Shown here one piece after another: positions 15,082-22,419 of a stretch of DNA of 27,537 nt. Position 1 is the stretch's first letter, and every line of letters starts with the position of its first letter. Location of the stretch: NCBI GenBank assembly GCA_004557905.1, contig SFFH01000020.1:1-27537 (forward strand), in the 5' to 3' direction. The notes under the pieces are model-generated. The model was not told the origin of the DNA and ran no database searches. It saw only the letters and a program-made list of their open reading frames with translations. The DNA comes from Clostridiales bacterium. Its GTDB lineage: Bacteria > Bacillota > Clostridia > Christensenellales > Aristaeellaceae. The position numbers and the translations under genes are program-made.

Positions 15082-15955
15082 GGCGCTTCCCCTTCTTTCT
15101 GTTCTGGCCGCCGGCGATGATGATGATCAGCAGCAGCACGGCGGTGACGAGCTTGAGATCAAACGGCGAGAGGCCGAGGCTCAGCGCCAGGGCGACGCAG
15201 CCCTTGTAGAGGATGGAGCCGAGCACCACGGCGGTCGTCGCGCGCAGGAAGCGCATGCCGGCGAGCAGCTGTGTGCCCACGATGACGGAGGCCACCGCGA
15301 GCACCAGCGTGCCGGTGCCCATGGAAATGTCAAAATACCGCTGGTACTGGCACATGATGCAGCCGGAGAGCGCGACGAGCGCGTTGGCGATGGACAGGCC
15401 GAGAATCTTGACCTTGCCGGCATCCTTGGCCAGCGTGGCGACGAGGGTCGCGTTGTCGCCGGTGGCGCGCAGCAGGAAGCCCGAGCGCGTGGCCAGGTAC
15501 GCGTCCATCAGCAGCTTGACCGCGAGGGTGACGACCGCCAGGATGATGACCGGCGCGTAGGGCTGGATGGATGACGGCAGGCCGGAGATGAAATCGTTCT
15601 TGAAGATGGTGCCAAAGGAGAAGAGCTGGACGTTCGCGCGGCCGGCGATGTGCAGGTTCACGGAGTACAGGCCCGTCATGACGATGATGCCCGCCAGCAG
15701 GTCGCGCACCTTGAATTTGACGTGAATGATGCCTGTGATTGCGCCTGCGACGGCGCCGGCGATCATGGAGACCGGCAGCGTCAGCAGCGGGGAAACACCG
15801 CCCTGAATCATCAGGGCGGTGACGGCGGCGCCGAGGGGGAAGGACGAATCGACGGACATATCCGGAAAGTCCAGGATTTTGAAGGTGATGTACACGCCCA
15901 GGGCGAGGACGGCGTAGATCAGGCCCTGCTCAAGGACGCTCAGAAGAAGACTCAT
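15074..15955 (-). CDS. trpY: ABC transporter permease, predicted tryptophan importer (TrpY type)
   Basis: This 293-residue hydrophobic protein has about eight to nine membrane segments and belongs to the BPD_transp_2 permease family. Recognisable stretches are EQGLIYAVLALGVYITFKIL (9-28), FPDMSVDSSFPLGAAV, VRDLLAGIIVMTGLYSVNLH and ATGDNATLVATLAKDAGKVK followed by ILGLSIANALVALSG, where the cytoplasmic coupling region is expected. It ends with a basic tail. The product forms the transmembrane channel with the ATPase encoded by the overlapping downstream gene. It lies 182 bp after the binding-protein gene, and that gap is filled by a palindromic element. GGAGGTATCCC before the ATG is the ribosome binding site. 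Confidence 0.88.
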   Translation of the reverse strand: MSLLLSVLEQGLIYAVLALGVYITFKILDFPDMSVDSSFPLGAAVTALMIQGGVSPLLTLPVSMIAGAVAGAITGIIHVKFKVRDLLAGIIVMTGLYSVNLHIAGRANVQLFSFGTIFKNDFISGLPSSIQPYAPVIILAVVTLAVKLLMDAYLATRSGFLLRATGDNATLVATLAKDAGKVKILGLSIANALVALSGCIMCQYQRYFDISMGTGTLVLAVASVIVGTQLLAGMRFLRATTAVVLGSILYKGCVALALSLGLSPFDLKLVTAVLLLIIIIAGGQNRKKGKRHA

Positions 15956-15998
15956 GGGATACCTCCGTCAGTTATTGTATTGAAGTAATGCGGGCCGG

Positions 15999-16132
15999 GA
16001 CCTCATCCGTCTCGCCTACGGCGAGCCACCTTCCCCAAAGGGGAAGGCTTTTAAAAGACGGGAACTGAGTCATTCACCCTTCCCCTATGGGGAAGGTCCT
16101 ATGGGGAAGGTGCCCGAAGGGCGGATGAGGTC
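15999..16132. repeat. 134-bp palindromic (MITE-like) element inside the trpXYZ-type operon
   Basis: Perfect 11-bp terminal inverted repeats, GACCTCATCCG and CGGATGAGGTC, bound the element. Inside are further palindromes: CTCGCC-TAC-GGCGAG, CCTTCCCC-AAA-GGGGAAGG, CCTTCCCC-TAT-GGGGAAGG and GCCC-GAA-GGGC. A 14-bp unit (CCTATGGGGAAGGT) is duplicated in tandem at 16084-16111. It encodes nothing. Similar CCTCATCC/CCTTCCCC palindromes are, from memory, common in Clostridia genomes. Confidence 0.88.
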
Positions 16133-16137
16133 TCAGG

Positions 16138-17100
16138 TTACTCCACCTCGTTGGCGCGGGCCTTGAGCTCGTCGGAAAGCACGATGCCGAACTTCGCGAG
16201 CGCTTCGGTGTTGACGTACAGGCCCGGCTCGGTGATGATCTCGTACGGGATCTCGCTGGCCTTCGCCTCGCCCCTCAGCACCTTCGCAGCCATCAGGCCG
16301 GTCTGGCGGCCCAGCGCGATGTAGTCAAGGCCCTCGGCGGCGACGCAGCCCAGCTTCACCTGCTCGATCTCGGAGCCGAAGACCGGCTTGCCCGCGGCGT
16401 TCGCCTTGTCCAGCACCAGCGCGAGGGCGGAGACGACGGTGTTGTCGGTCAGGTTGGTGAGGCAGTCGACCTTGCCAAGCAGCGCGTCCAGCGCCAGCGG
16501 GATGTCCGCGGTGGTGGAGATGCCGGACTCGACGATCTCAAAGCCGTAATCGCCGGCCAGGCTCTTGTAGATCTCGATGGCGGAGATGGAGTTGACCTCG
16601 CTGGTGGTGTAGAGGATGCCGATCTTGCTGGCTTCCGGCATCATGGCGCGGATGGTCTCCAGCTGCGCCTTGATTGGCAGCGCGTCGGAGGTGCCGGTGA
16701 CCTCGCCCGCAGCCGTGCCGTCAGCACTCGCGAAGCCTGCGGCGACCGGATCGGTGACGGCGGTGAAGATCGTCGGGATGGCGCCCGCAGCGGCGTTGTA
16801 GCAGGCCTGCGCCATCGGGGTGGCGATGCCGACCATCATGTTCACCTTCGCGCTGGCAAACTGCGCGGCGATCTGCTGGGCGATGCCCATGTCCGCCTGC
16901 GCGTTCTGCAGGTCGATCTTGAGGTTCTCGCCTTCCACGAGGCCCGCCTCCGCGAGGCCCTCGACAAAGCCCTGGTAGCAGTTGTCCAGCGAGCCGTGCT
17001 GCGCGAACTGGCCGATGCCCACGGTGTAGGTTTCCGCAAAGGAGACGGCGGCGGCAAGGATCAGGGCGATGCAGACGATGACGGAAATGATGCGCTTCAT
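16138..17100 (-). CDS. trpX: ABC transporter substrate-binding protein, predicted tryptophan importer (TrpX type)
   Basis: The 320-residue protein belongs to the ABC_sub_bind (PF04392-like) family: YTVGIGQFAQHGSLDNCYQG (25-44), GFVEGLAEAGLVEGENLKID, IPTIFTAVTDPVAAGF and GILYTTSEVNS. The N terminus (residues 1-22) is a signal peptide with a likely type I site after VSFA; no lipobox is placed correctly, as the only early cysteine is residue 10 inside the hydrophobic core. Such proteins capture substrate outside the membrane and deliver it to the permease. GGGAGG 8 nt upstream sets ATG 17100. It is the first gene after the T-box leader, so its expression should respond to uncharged tRNA-Trp. Confidence 0.9.
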   Translation of the reverse strand: MKRIISVIVCIALILAAAVSFAETYTVGIGQFAQHGSLDNCYQGFVEGLAEAGLVEGENLKIDLQNAQADMGIAQQIAAQFASAKVNMMVGIATPMAQACYNAAAGAIPTIFTAVTDPVAAGFASADGTAAGEVTGTSDALPIKAQLETIRAMMPEASKIGILYTTSEVNSISAIEIYKSLAGDYGFEIVESGISTTADIPLALDALLGKVDCLTNLTDNTVVSALALVLDKANAAGKPVFGSEIEQVKLGCVAAEGLDYIALGRQTGLMAAKVLRGEAKASEIPYEIITEPGLYVNTEALAKFGIVLSDELKARANEVE

Positions 17101-17181
17101 AATGTGTTCCTCCCAGATGTTTTACTCAGTCGATTGGAAAACAGTGACCAGTCGTGGATGAAGCGCCGAGACCAGGAAAAC

Positions 17182-17215
17182 AAAAACGCCTCATATTCCT
17201 TACGGAACATGAGGC
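17182..17215 (-). terminator. Regulated terminator of the T-box leader
   Basis: On the minus strand GCCTCATGTTCC and GGAATATGAGGC form a 12-bp stem (one G-U pair) with a GTAA loop, followed by TTTTT at 17186-17182. It is the alternative to the antiterminator formed with the T-box sequence. Confidence 0.88.
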
Positions 17216-17458
17216 GGAAGATTCTTCCGTGGTGCCACTCAGTTTGGCCTTTCGGCCCGCTTTACCCCGTACCAACATACGGTGCAGCCTGATAACGGGT
17301 CTGCGTCCCGTCCCTGTCTAATAAGGCAAGCTGCCGGTTGACAGGGCCCTCGGAAAGTCCATTTCAACATCCTTCTGTACCGCACTCCCAGCGACGGCGG
17401 CTCTCTGAAACAGGGTGGGATCTCTACTTCTCTTCCCTCAAACGGTTTGTATTGGATT
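17182..17458 (-). promoter_or_regulatory. T-box riboswitch leader, tryptophan (specifier UGG)
   Basis: The minus-strand transcript between the promoter and the binding-protein gene has the parts of a T-box. Stem I carries AGTAGAGA on its 5' side and GTTGAAATGGACTTTCC on its 3' side, with GGGAAG/CTTTCC closing the base; the specifier in AAA-TGG-A (TGG at 17361-17359) reads tryptophan. The T-box sequence TGAGTGGCACCACGG lies at 17241-17227 and provides the bulge that pairs with the tRNA acceptor end. A terminator hairpin follows at 17215-17182. Uncharged tRNA-Trp would stabilise the antiterminator and switch the transporter operon on. Confidence 0.92.
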
Positions 17459-17464
17459 GATCGC

Positions 17465-17493
17465 ATTATAGCAGGCGCATACCGCGTTGTCAA
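17465..17493 (-). promoter_or_regulatory. Consensus promoter of the T-box/trpXYZ operon
   Basis: On the minus strand TTGACA (17493-17488) and TATAAT (17470-17465) are both perfect and 17 bp apart. Such a strong promoter fits control by termination rather than initiation. Between this and the rightward promoter at 17629 there is AT-rich sequence with no gene that I can see. Confidence 0.9.
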
Positions 17494-17628
17494 CCCCGTG
17501 TTGAAAAAAATTGTGAACTTTTGTTCATGAATTGTCGGAGATGGCCGAATTGCGGCCCGAAATCTCTGCAAATATAAGTAAAGCGTTTGTTTTATATTAT
17601 ATTTGAGGGTGACGGTTTGTATCCGCAC

Positions 17629-17657
17629 TTGAAGAAAGCGTTTTCGTGTGCTATAAT
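17629..17657 (+). promoter_or_regulatory. Promoter of the DegT-family aminotransferase gene
   Basis: TTGAAG (17629-17634) and TATAAT (17652-17657) are 17 bp apart, 59 bp before the ATG. A ribosome binding site CAGGAGG precedes the start. Confidence 0.75.
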
Positions 17658-17716
17658 GCGTCTATCAATATTATGCGCATTTATGCCCGAATATTCGGGC
17701 AGGAGGATAAGTTTCC

Positions 17717-18895
17717 ATGAACGATTTCAAAGTAAGAAGCGATTGGATGCCGTTCTGCGTGCCGGATATCTCCGACGCGGAAGTGCAGGCTGTGAGCGAT
17801 ACTGTGCGCTCCGGCTGGTGGGCGAAGGGCCCCAGAACGATTGAATTTGAAAAGCGTTTTGCCGAATATGTGGGCGCGAAGTACTGCGTGGGCGTCAATT
17901 CCTGCACCGCGGCGCTTCATCTGGCCCTGATGACCCAGGGCATCGGCCCGGGCGACGAGGTCATCACCACGCCGCTGACCTTCGCTTCCAGCGCCAATAC
18001 CATCCTGCACGTTGGCGCGACGCCGGTGTTCGCCGATATCGATCCGGAAACCGGCCTCATCGATCCCAAAGAGATCGAAAAGAAGATCACGGACAAAACC
18101 CGCGCGGTGGTGCCGGTGCATTATTCCGGCCTGGCGGCGGATATCGGCGAGATCGGCAGACTGTGCGACCGCTATGGCCTGTTCCTCTCCGAGGACGCGG
18201 CGCACGCTGTGGAGACCCGCTACAATGGCGAGCTCATCGGCCATCATCCCAAGGGCGCCGTCTCCTATTCCTTCTACGCCACCAAGAACCTCGCCTGCGG
18301 CGAGGGCGGCGCGCTGGTGACCGACGACGAGGAGGTCTACAAAAAGGCGAGCATCCTCTCCTGCCACGGCATGAGCGCGGGCTCCTGGAACCGCTACGGC
18401 AAGAGCGGCTCCTGGCGCTATGACATCGAGGAGCCGGGCTTCAAGTACAACATGTTCGACATTCAGGCAGCGCTGGCGCTGGCGCAGCTCGCCCGTATGG
18501 ACGACATGCAGCGCCGCCGCTTTGAGGCCGTGGACGTGTACGAGCAGGCCTTCCGGGATGTGCCGCAGCTGCGCCTGCAGAAGACGCCGGATTACTGCCA
18601 CCACAGCCGCCACCTGTACATCCTGCGCATCGTGCCGGAAATGCTGACCATCTCGCGCGACCAGTTCATCGAGGAACTCAAGGCGCGCAACGTCGGCGTG
18701 AGCGTGCACTTCATCGCGCTGCACACCATGAGCGCCTACACCAAGCGCTACGGCTACAAGCCAGAGGATTTCCCCAAGGCGTACGCGTTCTCCGAGAGCG
18801 AGATCTCCCTGCCGATGTATTCCACCCTCGGCCGGGAAAAGGCGCAGTATGTCGCGGACGCGGTGCTGGATATCGTGAAGAAATACAAAAAGTAA
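17717..18895 (+). CDS. DegT/DnrJ/EryC1/StrS family PLP-dependent sugar aminotransferase
   Basis: The 392-residue protein is a full-length member of the DegT/ArnB fold-type I aminotransferases, which transfer an amino group from glutamate to a nucleotide-linked keto sugar. Motifs seen are PFCVPDISDAEVQAVSDTVR (12-31), SGWWAKGP, NSCTAALHLALM (61-72), GDEVITTPLTFASSANTIL (79-97), EDAAHAVE (159-166, Asp160 contacting the PLP ring), and the cofactor lysine Lys190 in YSFYATKNLACGEGGALVT. The C-terminal region contains GVSVHFIALHTMSAY. No other nucleotide-sugar gene is adjacent, so the sugar made cannot be named. It is a single transcription unit with a promoter and a strong terminator. Confidence 0.88.
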   Translation: MNDFKVRSDWMPFCVPDISDAEVQAVSDTVRSGWWAKGPRTIEFEKRFAEYVGAKYCVGVNSCTAALHLALMTQGIGPGDEVITTPLTFASSANTILHVGATPVFADIDPETGLIDPKEIEKKITDKTRAVVPVHYSGLAADIGEIGRLCDRYGLFLSEDAAHAVETRYNGELIGHHPKGAVSYSFYATKNLACGEGGALVTDDEEVYKKASILSCHGMSAGSWNRYGKSGSWRYDIEEPGFKYNMFDIQAALALAQLARMDDMQRRRFEAVDVYEQAFRDVPQLRLQKTPDYCHHSRHLYILRIVPEMLTISRDQFIEELKARNVGVSVHFIALHTMSAYTKRYGYKPEDFPKAYAFSESEISLPMYSTLGREKAQYVADAVLDIVKKYKK

Positions 18896-18904
18896 AAAGC
18901 ATGT

Positions 18905-18940
18905 AAAATCCCCGCGGGCGGCCGTCCTGCGGGGATTTTT
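18905..18940 (+). terminator. Rho-independent terminator after the DegT-family gene
   Basis: AAAATCCCCGC (18905-18915) pairs with GCGGGGATTTT (18929-18939) in a perfect stem ending in TTTTT. The A-run on the 5' side means it could also work in the opposite direction. Confidence 0.88.
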
Positions 18941-18966
18941 GTGTGGATTTTTGTCGAAATGTCCGT

Positions 18967-18972
18967 TATAAT
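18967..18972 (+). promoter_or_regulatory. -10 box of the ppk1 promoter
   Basis: A perfect TATAAT lies 41 bp before the chosen ppk1 start. The hexamer 17 bp upstream (TGGATT, 18944-18949) is a poor -35, so the promoter may be weak or activated. Confidence 0.5.
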
Positions 18973-19013
18973 CAAAGGGACAGCGAAAGTCCATGACGAA
19001 AGGATGCTTTTCA

Positions 19014-21086
19014 ATGGAACCCATGACAAACCAGACCATCTACATGAACCGGGAGCTCTCCTGGCTCAAGTTCAACGAGCGCGTGCTCGAGGAGGCCGAG
19101 AGCGACCTGACGCCCCTGTGCGAGCGGCTGAGCTTCGCGTCGATCTATCAAAGCAACCTCGACGAGTTCTTTATGGTGCGCGTGGGCTCACTGGTGGATC
19201 AGGAGCACCTTTCTCCCAATCTTCGCGAAAACAAGACCCAGATGACCCCCGAGGAACAGCTGCGCGAGGTGCTCAAAACCGTGCGCAGGCTCAACGAGCG
19301 CAGGGACTTCATTTACGCTAAGCTGCTCGGGCGCGTGGAGGAGGCCGGCGTGCGCCTGGTCGATTTCAAAAAGATCGGCCGGCAGGAGAGCGAGAAGCTG
19401 GAGCGCTACTTTGACTGCGAGATCGCACCGCTGATCTCCCCGATCATCGTGGGCCGCCGCCAGCCGTTCCCGTTCCTGCGCAACAAGGATATCTACGCCG
19501 TCGCCGTGCTCGAGCGCAAAAGCGGCAAGCGCAAGCTGGGCATCGTGCCGTGCAGCGCGGGCGTGTTCCCGCGGCTGATCGAGGTCTCCGCGGGCGAGAA
19601 GACGTACATGCTCGCCGAGGAGCTGATTCTGCACTTCCTGCCCAAGGTCTTTGCGGGCTATACGATCAGGGAAAAATCCCTCATCCGCGTGACGCGCAAC
19701 GCCGATATCGACGCGGACGCGCTCTACGAGGAGGACATCGACTACCGCGAGTTCATGGCGGAGCTGATCAAGCGGCGCAAACGCCTCGCGCCGGTGCGCC
19801 TGGAGCTCTCCCGCGAGCTGGACGGCGAAATCGTGCGCGCGCTGTGCAAGCACATGGACGTGAACAAGGACCACGTCTTCAGGAACAACTCCCCGCTGGA
19901 CCTGTCGTTCCTCTTTGGCATTGAGGACATCCTGCGCCAGAAGACGGAGCTGTTTTACGAGCGCCGCATCCCGCAGCGCAGCGCGTCCATCGCCAGCGAC
20001 CGCCCGGTGCTTGACCAGATCCGCGAAGGCGACAAGCTGCTCTCCTATCCGTACGAGAGCATGAAGCCGTTTTTGACGATGCTGCAGGAGGCCGCCAACG
20101 ACGAGAGCGTCGTCTCCATCAAGATGACGCTCTACCGCGTGGCCAAGCAGAGCAAGATTGTCGAGACGCTGATCGAGGCCGCCGAAAACGGCAAGGACGT
20201 GCTTGTGCTCGTGGAGCTCAAGGCGCGCTTTGACGAGGAGAACAACATTGAGTGGAGCCGCCGCCTGGAGGAGGCCGGCTGCAATGTGATCTACGGCCTG
20301 GACGGCTACAAGGTGCACAGCAAGCTCTGCCTGATCCAGCGCATCGAAAACGGCCACGCGGCGTATACCACGCAGATCGGCACGGGCAACTACAACGAGA
20401 AGACCGCCCGCCTGTACACCGATCTGAGCGTGATGACGCACGACCAGGCGATCGGCCGCGAGGCGGCGGAGGTCTTCCGCACGCTGTCCATGGGCGAGAC
20501 GGTGCAGGAGACGGAGCATCTGCTGGTCGCGCCGCACTGCCTGCAAAACAGGGTGCTGGAGATGATCGACGAGGAAATCGCCCGCGCCAGGGACGGCGAG
20601 GACGCGTACATCGGCGTGAAGATCAACTCGCTGACGGACAAGGCGATCATCGACCGGCTGGTGCAGGCCTCCTGCGAGGGCGTGAAGATTGACCTGATCG
20701 TACGCGGCATCTGCTGCCTGATCCCGGGCGTGCCCGGGGCGACGGAGAACATTCGCGTGATCAGCGTCGTGGGCCGCTTCCTGGAGCACTCGCGCATCTA
20801 CATCTTCGGCCGCGGCGCGCGCGCGAAGGTGTATATCGCCTCGGCGGACTTCATGACCCGCAACACGCTGCGCCGCGTGGAGGTCGCCGCGCCGATCCGG
20901 GACGAAAAGCTGAAGGAAGAGATCGTCGCGATGTTCGATCTGCTGCTCGCGGACAACGTGCAGGCGCGCGAGATGCAGCCGGACGGCAGCTATGTCCGCC
21001 GCCAGCCGATGGGCGAGGAAGCGCGCAACGCGCAGGAGATCTTCTACCAGCAGGCGTATGAGCGCGCCGCGGGGAAGCAGGGATGA
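19014..21086 (+). CDS. ppk1: Polyphosphate kinase 1
   Basis: PPK1 polymerises the gamma-phosphate of ATP into polyphosphate. The product has the four domains of the family: an N-terminal helical domain (YMNRELSWLKFNERVLEEA), the head domain (IVGRRQPFPFLRNKDIYAVA), and two phospholipase-D-like catalytic domains. With the start at ATG 19014 (690 residues; E. coli PPK has 688) the autophosphorylated histidine falls at 435 (GYKVHSKLCL) and the second essential histidine at 592 (VVGRFLEHSRIYIFGRG), the same numbers as in E. coli. AAAGGA lies 10 nt before this ATG; an ATG at 18993 and one at 19023 are alternatives. No exopolyphosphatase or phosphate-transport gene is adjacent. Its stop codon touches a 205-bp inverted-repeat element. 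Confidence 0.96.
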   Translation: MEPMTNQTIYMNRELSWLKFNERVLEEAESDLTPLCERLSFASIYQSNLDEFFMVRVGSLVDQEHLSPNLRENKTQMTPEEQLREVLKTVRRLNERRDFIYAKLLGRVEEAGVRLVDFKKIGRQESEKLERYFDCEIAPLISPIIVGRRQPFPFLRNKDIYAVAVLERKSGKRKLGIVPCSAGVFPRLIEVSAGEKTYMLAEELILHFLPKVFAGYTIREKSLIRVTRNADIDADALYEEDIDYREFMAELIKRRKRLAPVRLELSRELDGEIVRALCKHMDVNKDHVFRNNSPLDLSFLFGIEDILRQKTELFYERRIPQRSASIASDRPVLDQIREGDKLLSYPYESMKPFLTMLQEAANDESVVSIKMTLYRVAKQSKIVETLIEAAENGKDVLVLVELKARFDEENNIEWSRRLEEAGCNVIYGLDGYKVHSKLCLIQRIENGHAAYTTQIGTGNYNEKTARLYTDLSVMTHDQAIGREAAEVFRTLSMGETVQETEHLLVAPHCLQNRVLEMIDEEIARARDGEDAYIGVKINSLTDKAIIDRLVQASCEGVKIDLIVRGICCLIPGVPGATENIRVISVVGRFLEHSRIYIFGRGARAKVYIASADFMTRNTLRRVEVAAPIRDEKLKEEIVAMFDLLLADNVQAREMQPDGSYVRRQPMGEEARNAQEIFYQQAYERAAGKQG

Positions 21087-21290
21087 CGTTAGGGCTGCTG
21101 CCCTAAGACCTGCCTGGGGATGCATCTCCAGACCCCTTTTCCGCTTCGCGGCGGCTTTAAGCATGCATTTTGGGGACGAAGCTGTGCTTCGTCCCCGAAT
21201 TTATTCTTTGGCTGCGCTGATGTGCGCAAAGCGAAGAAGGGGTTCGGGGACAATGTCCCCGAGCGGGTCTTAGGGCGGCAGCCCTAACGT
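21086..21290. repeat. Inverted-repeat element between ppk1 and the convergent secreted-protein gene (copies C and B)
   Basis: The ends, 21086-21110 and 21266-21290, are inverted repeats matching at 24 of 25 positions (ACGTTAGGGCTGC...). The right half (copy B, 21231-21298) is 65/68 identical to the solo copy at 3630-3697. The left half (copy C, to about 21150) is a diverged inverted copy whose base changes keep both hairpins. The centre has a perfect 11-bp hairpin, GGGGACGAAGC-TGT-GCTTCGTCCCC (21172-21196). The element starts at the last base of the ppk1 stop codon and copy B reaches the other gene's stop, so it may serve as a two-way terminator. Confidence 0.85.
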
Positions 21291-21296
21291 ATCCCT

Positions 21297-22076
21297 TTAT
21301 TCCGCATAGATGATATCGTCCCTGAGCCGGTAGATCGTCGCGCCGTACTTGCTGCGGCAGAACGCGTCGACGAACCAGTCGATCTCCTTGACCGCGTCAT
21401 ACTGGACGTAGGCGTAGCGCTCGCCGTTCACGCTCTTGCCCTTCATGTTGGAATCGGCCCAGTGCACGGAATCCGTCTCCGGGTCGTAGTCCTCGATGAA
21501 GATCATGGAGTGCGCGCCCACGCCGTAGTAGTAGTTGGCTGCCATCTGGAAGTAATCGCCGCGCTTGACCTGCATCAGGAACTCGCGGGCGCGCTGCCGG
21601 TTTTCCTCCTTGGACAGGCTGCCGTCGTAGCGGAAGGAGGCCGCGGCGTAGAAGGGATTGCCGTCGCTGGCGGGAACGTCCTGCCACTCCACGCCGTAGA
21701 CGTAGGGCGCGCAGTCCGCCTTCTTCTGGTTGTTGGGGATCACCAGCGGCACGTCCGGGAACTCCGCCATGCGGAAATCGCCGCAGTTTTCGCGGAACAG
21801 ATGCACCGTGAAGTTCTTGCAGACGTAGATGTCGCCGCTGTACTGCGCGCGCTGGGGCCTGCCGCCGGCCGCGTCGTACAGCGATTTGGCGGTGGCAAGG
21901 ATGCGGTCGATGAAATCCTCCCGCGCGGCGGAGGACGGCGTATCGACGGCCTGCGACTCCTGCGTCAGGGCGATGGCGTCCTGCGCGCCCAGCATCTCCT
22001 GCATGGAGAGCGTTTCGCCAAGGGCGCAGGGAACCGCCAGGCAGACAAGCAGCAGGCTGGATAGAATCAGCTTCAT
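21297..22076 (-). CDS. Secreted protein with NlpC/P60- or CHAP-like cysteine-peptidase features
   Basis: The 259-residue product has a clear signal peptide (MKLILSSLLLVCLAVPCALG, cleavage near residue 20). I do not recognise a named family, but the layout is that of papain-like NlpC/P60 or CHAP domains: Cys86 in DIYVCKNFTVHLFRENCGDF at the start of a helix, a beta-strand KRGDYFQM near 171-178, His189 in GVGAHSMIFIEDYD, and a polar residue in HWADSNM (Asp208 or Asn210) as a possible third catalytic member. Several more cysteines (98, 122, 240) may form disulfides. A cell-wall hydrolase or peptidase role is inference. It converges on ppk1 across the repeat element, and has AAGGAGG about 10 nt before its ATG. 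Confidence 0.72.
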   Translation of the reverse strand: MKLILSSLLLVCLAVPCALGETLSMQEMLGAQDAIALTQESQAVDTPSSAAREDFIDRILATAKSLYDAAGGRPQRAQYSGDIYVCKNFTVHLFRENCGDFRMAEFPDVPLVIPNNQKKADCAPYVYGVEWQDVPASDGNPFYAAASFRYDGSLSKEENRQRAREFLMQVKRGDYFQMAANYYYGVGAHSMIFIEDYDPETDSVHWADSNMKGKSVNGERYAYVQYDAVKEIDWFVDAFCRSKYGATIYRLRDDIIYAE

Positions 22077-22106
22077 GAAAGGGACGCCTCCTTGTGTTGA
22101 TAGCCT

Positions 22107-22135
22107 ATTGTATCACGGACGCGCAAGCGGCGCAA
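22107..22135 (-). promoter_or_regulatory. Promoter of the secreted-protein gene
   Basis: On the minus strand TTGCGC (22135-22130) and TACAAT (22112-22107) are 17 bp apart, about 30 bp upstream of the start codon. Confidence 0.6.
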
Positions 22136-22331
22136 TGCCGGCCCGCCCGGCCCTCCGGGGCGAAGAAAGAATTGCACAAAAATCAGGGCGTGTTTTGAAC
22201 GGCACACATACATTCCGTGTGGGGAAGAAGCAGGAAAAAACCAATTCCCGCCTGAATTTGTACACGGAATTTTGTGTGCACAATGACGGGTTGAACGTTA
22301 AACTTATCGCGAAAGATGACCCGGAAAGCTG

Positions 22332-22360
22332 TTGACTGCCATGCAATAATATGGTAATAT
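22332..22360 (+). promoter_or_regulatory. Promoter of the second TetR-family gene
   Basis: TTGACT (22332-22337) and TAATAT (22355-22360) are 17 bp apart, 60 bp before the ATG. A near-palindrome GTTGAACGTTAAAC (22290-22303, 12 of 14 symmetrical) lies 28 bp upstream of the -35 box and might be an operator; the rest of 22136-22331 shows no gene. Confidence 0.6.
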
Positions 22361-22419
22361 AAACTGAAATTGTGGGCAACAACAGCCGATTGTATCATAT
22401 CACGACAGGAGTGGGAACT

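Noticed and set aside
16084..16111. Tandem 14-bp repeat as a CRISPR remnant
   Set aside because: There are only two directly adjacent units with no spacer, and they lie within a palindromic element bounded by inverted repeats.
22290..22303. Near-palindrome GTTGAACGTTAAAC as a firm TetR operator
   Set aside because: It is short, imperfect, and 28 bp away from the -35 box; kept only as a note in the promoter entry.
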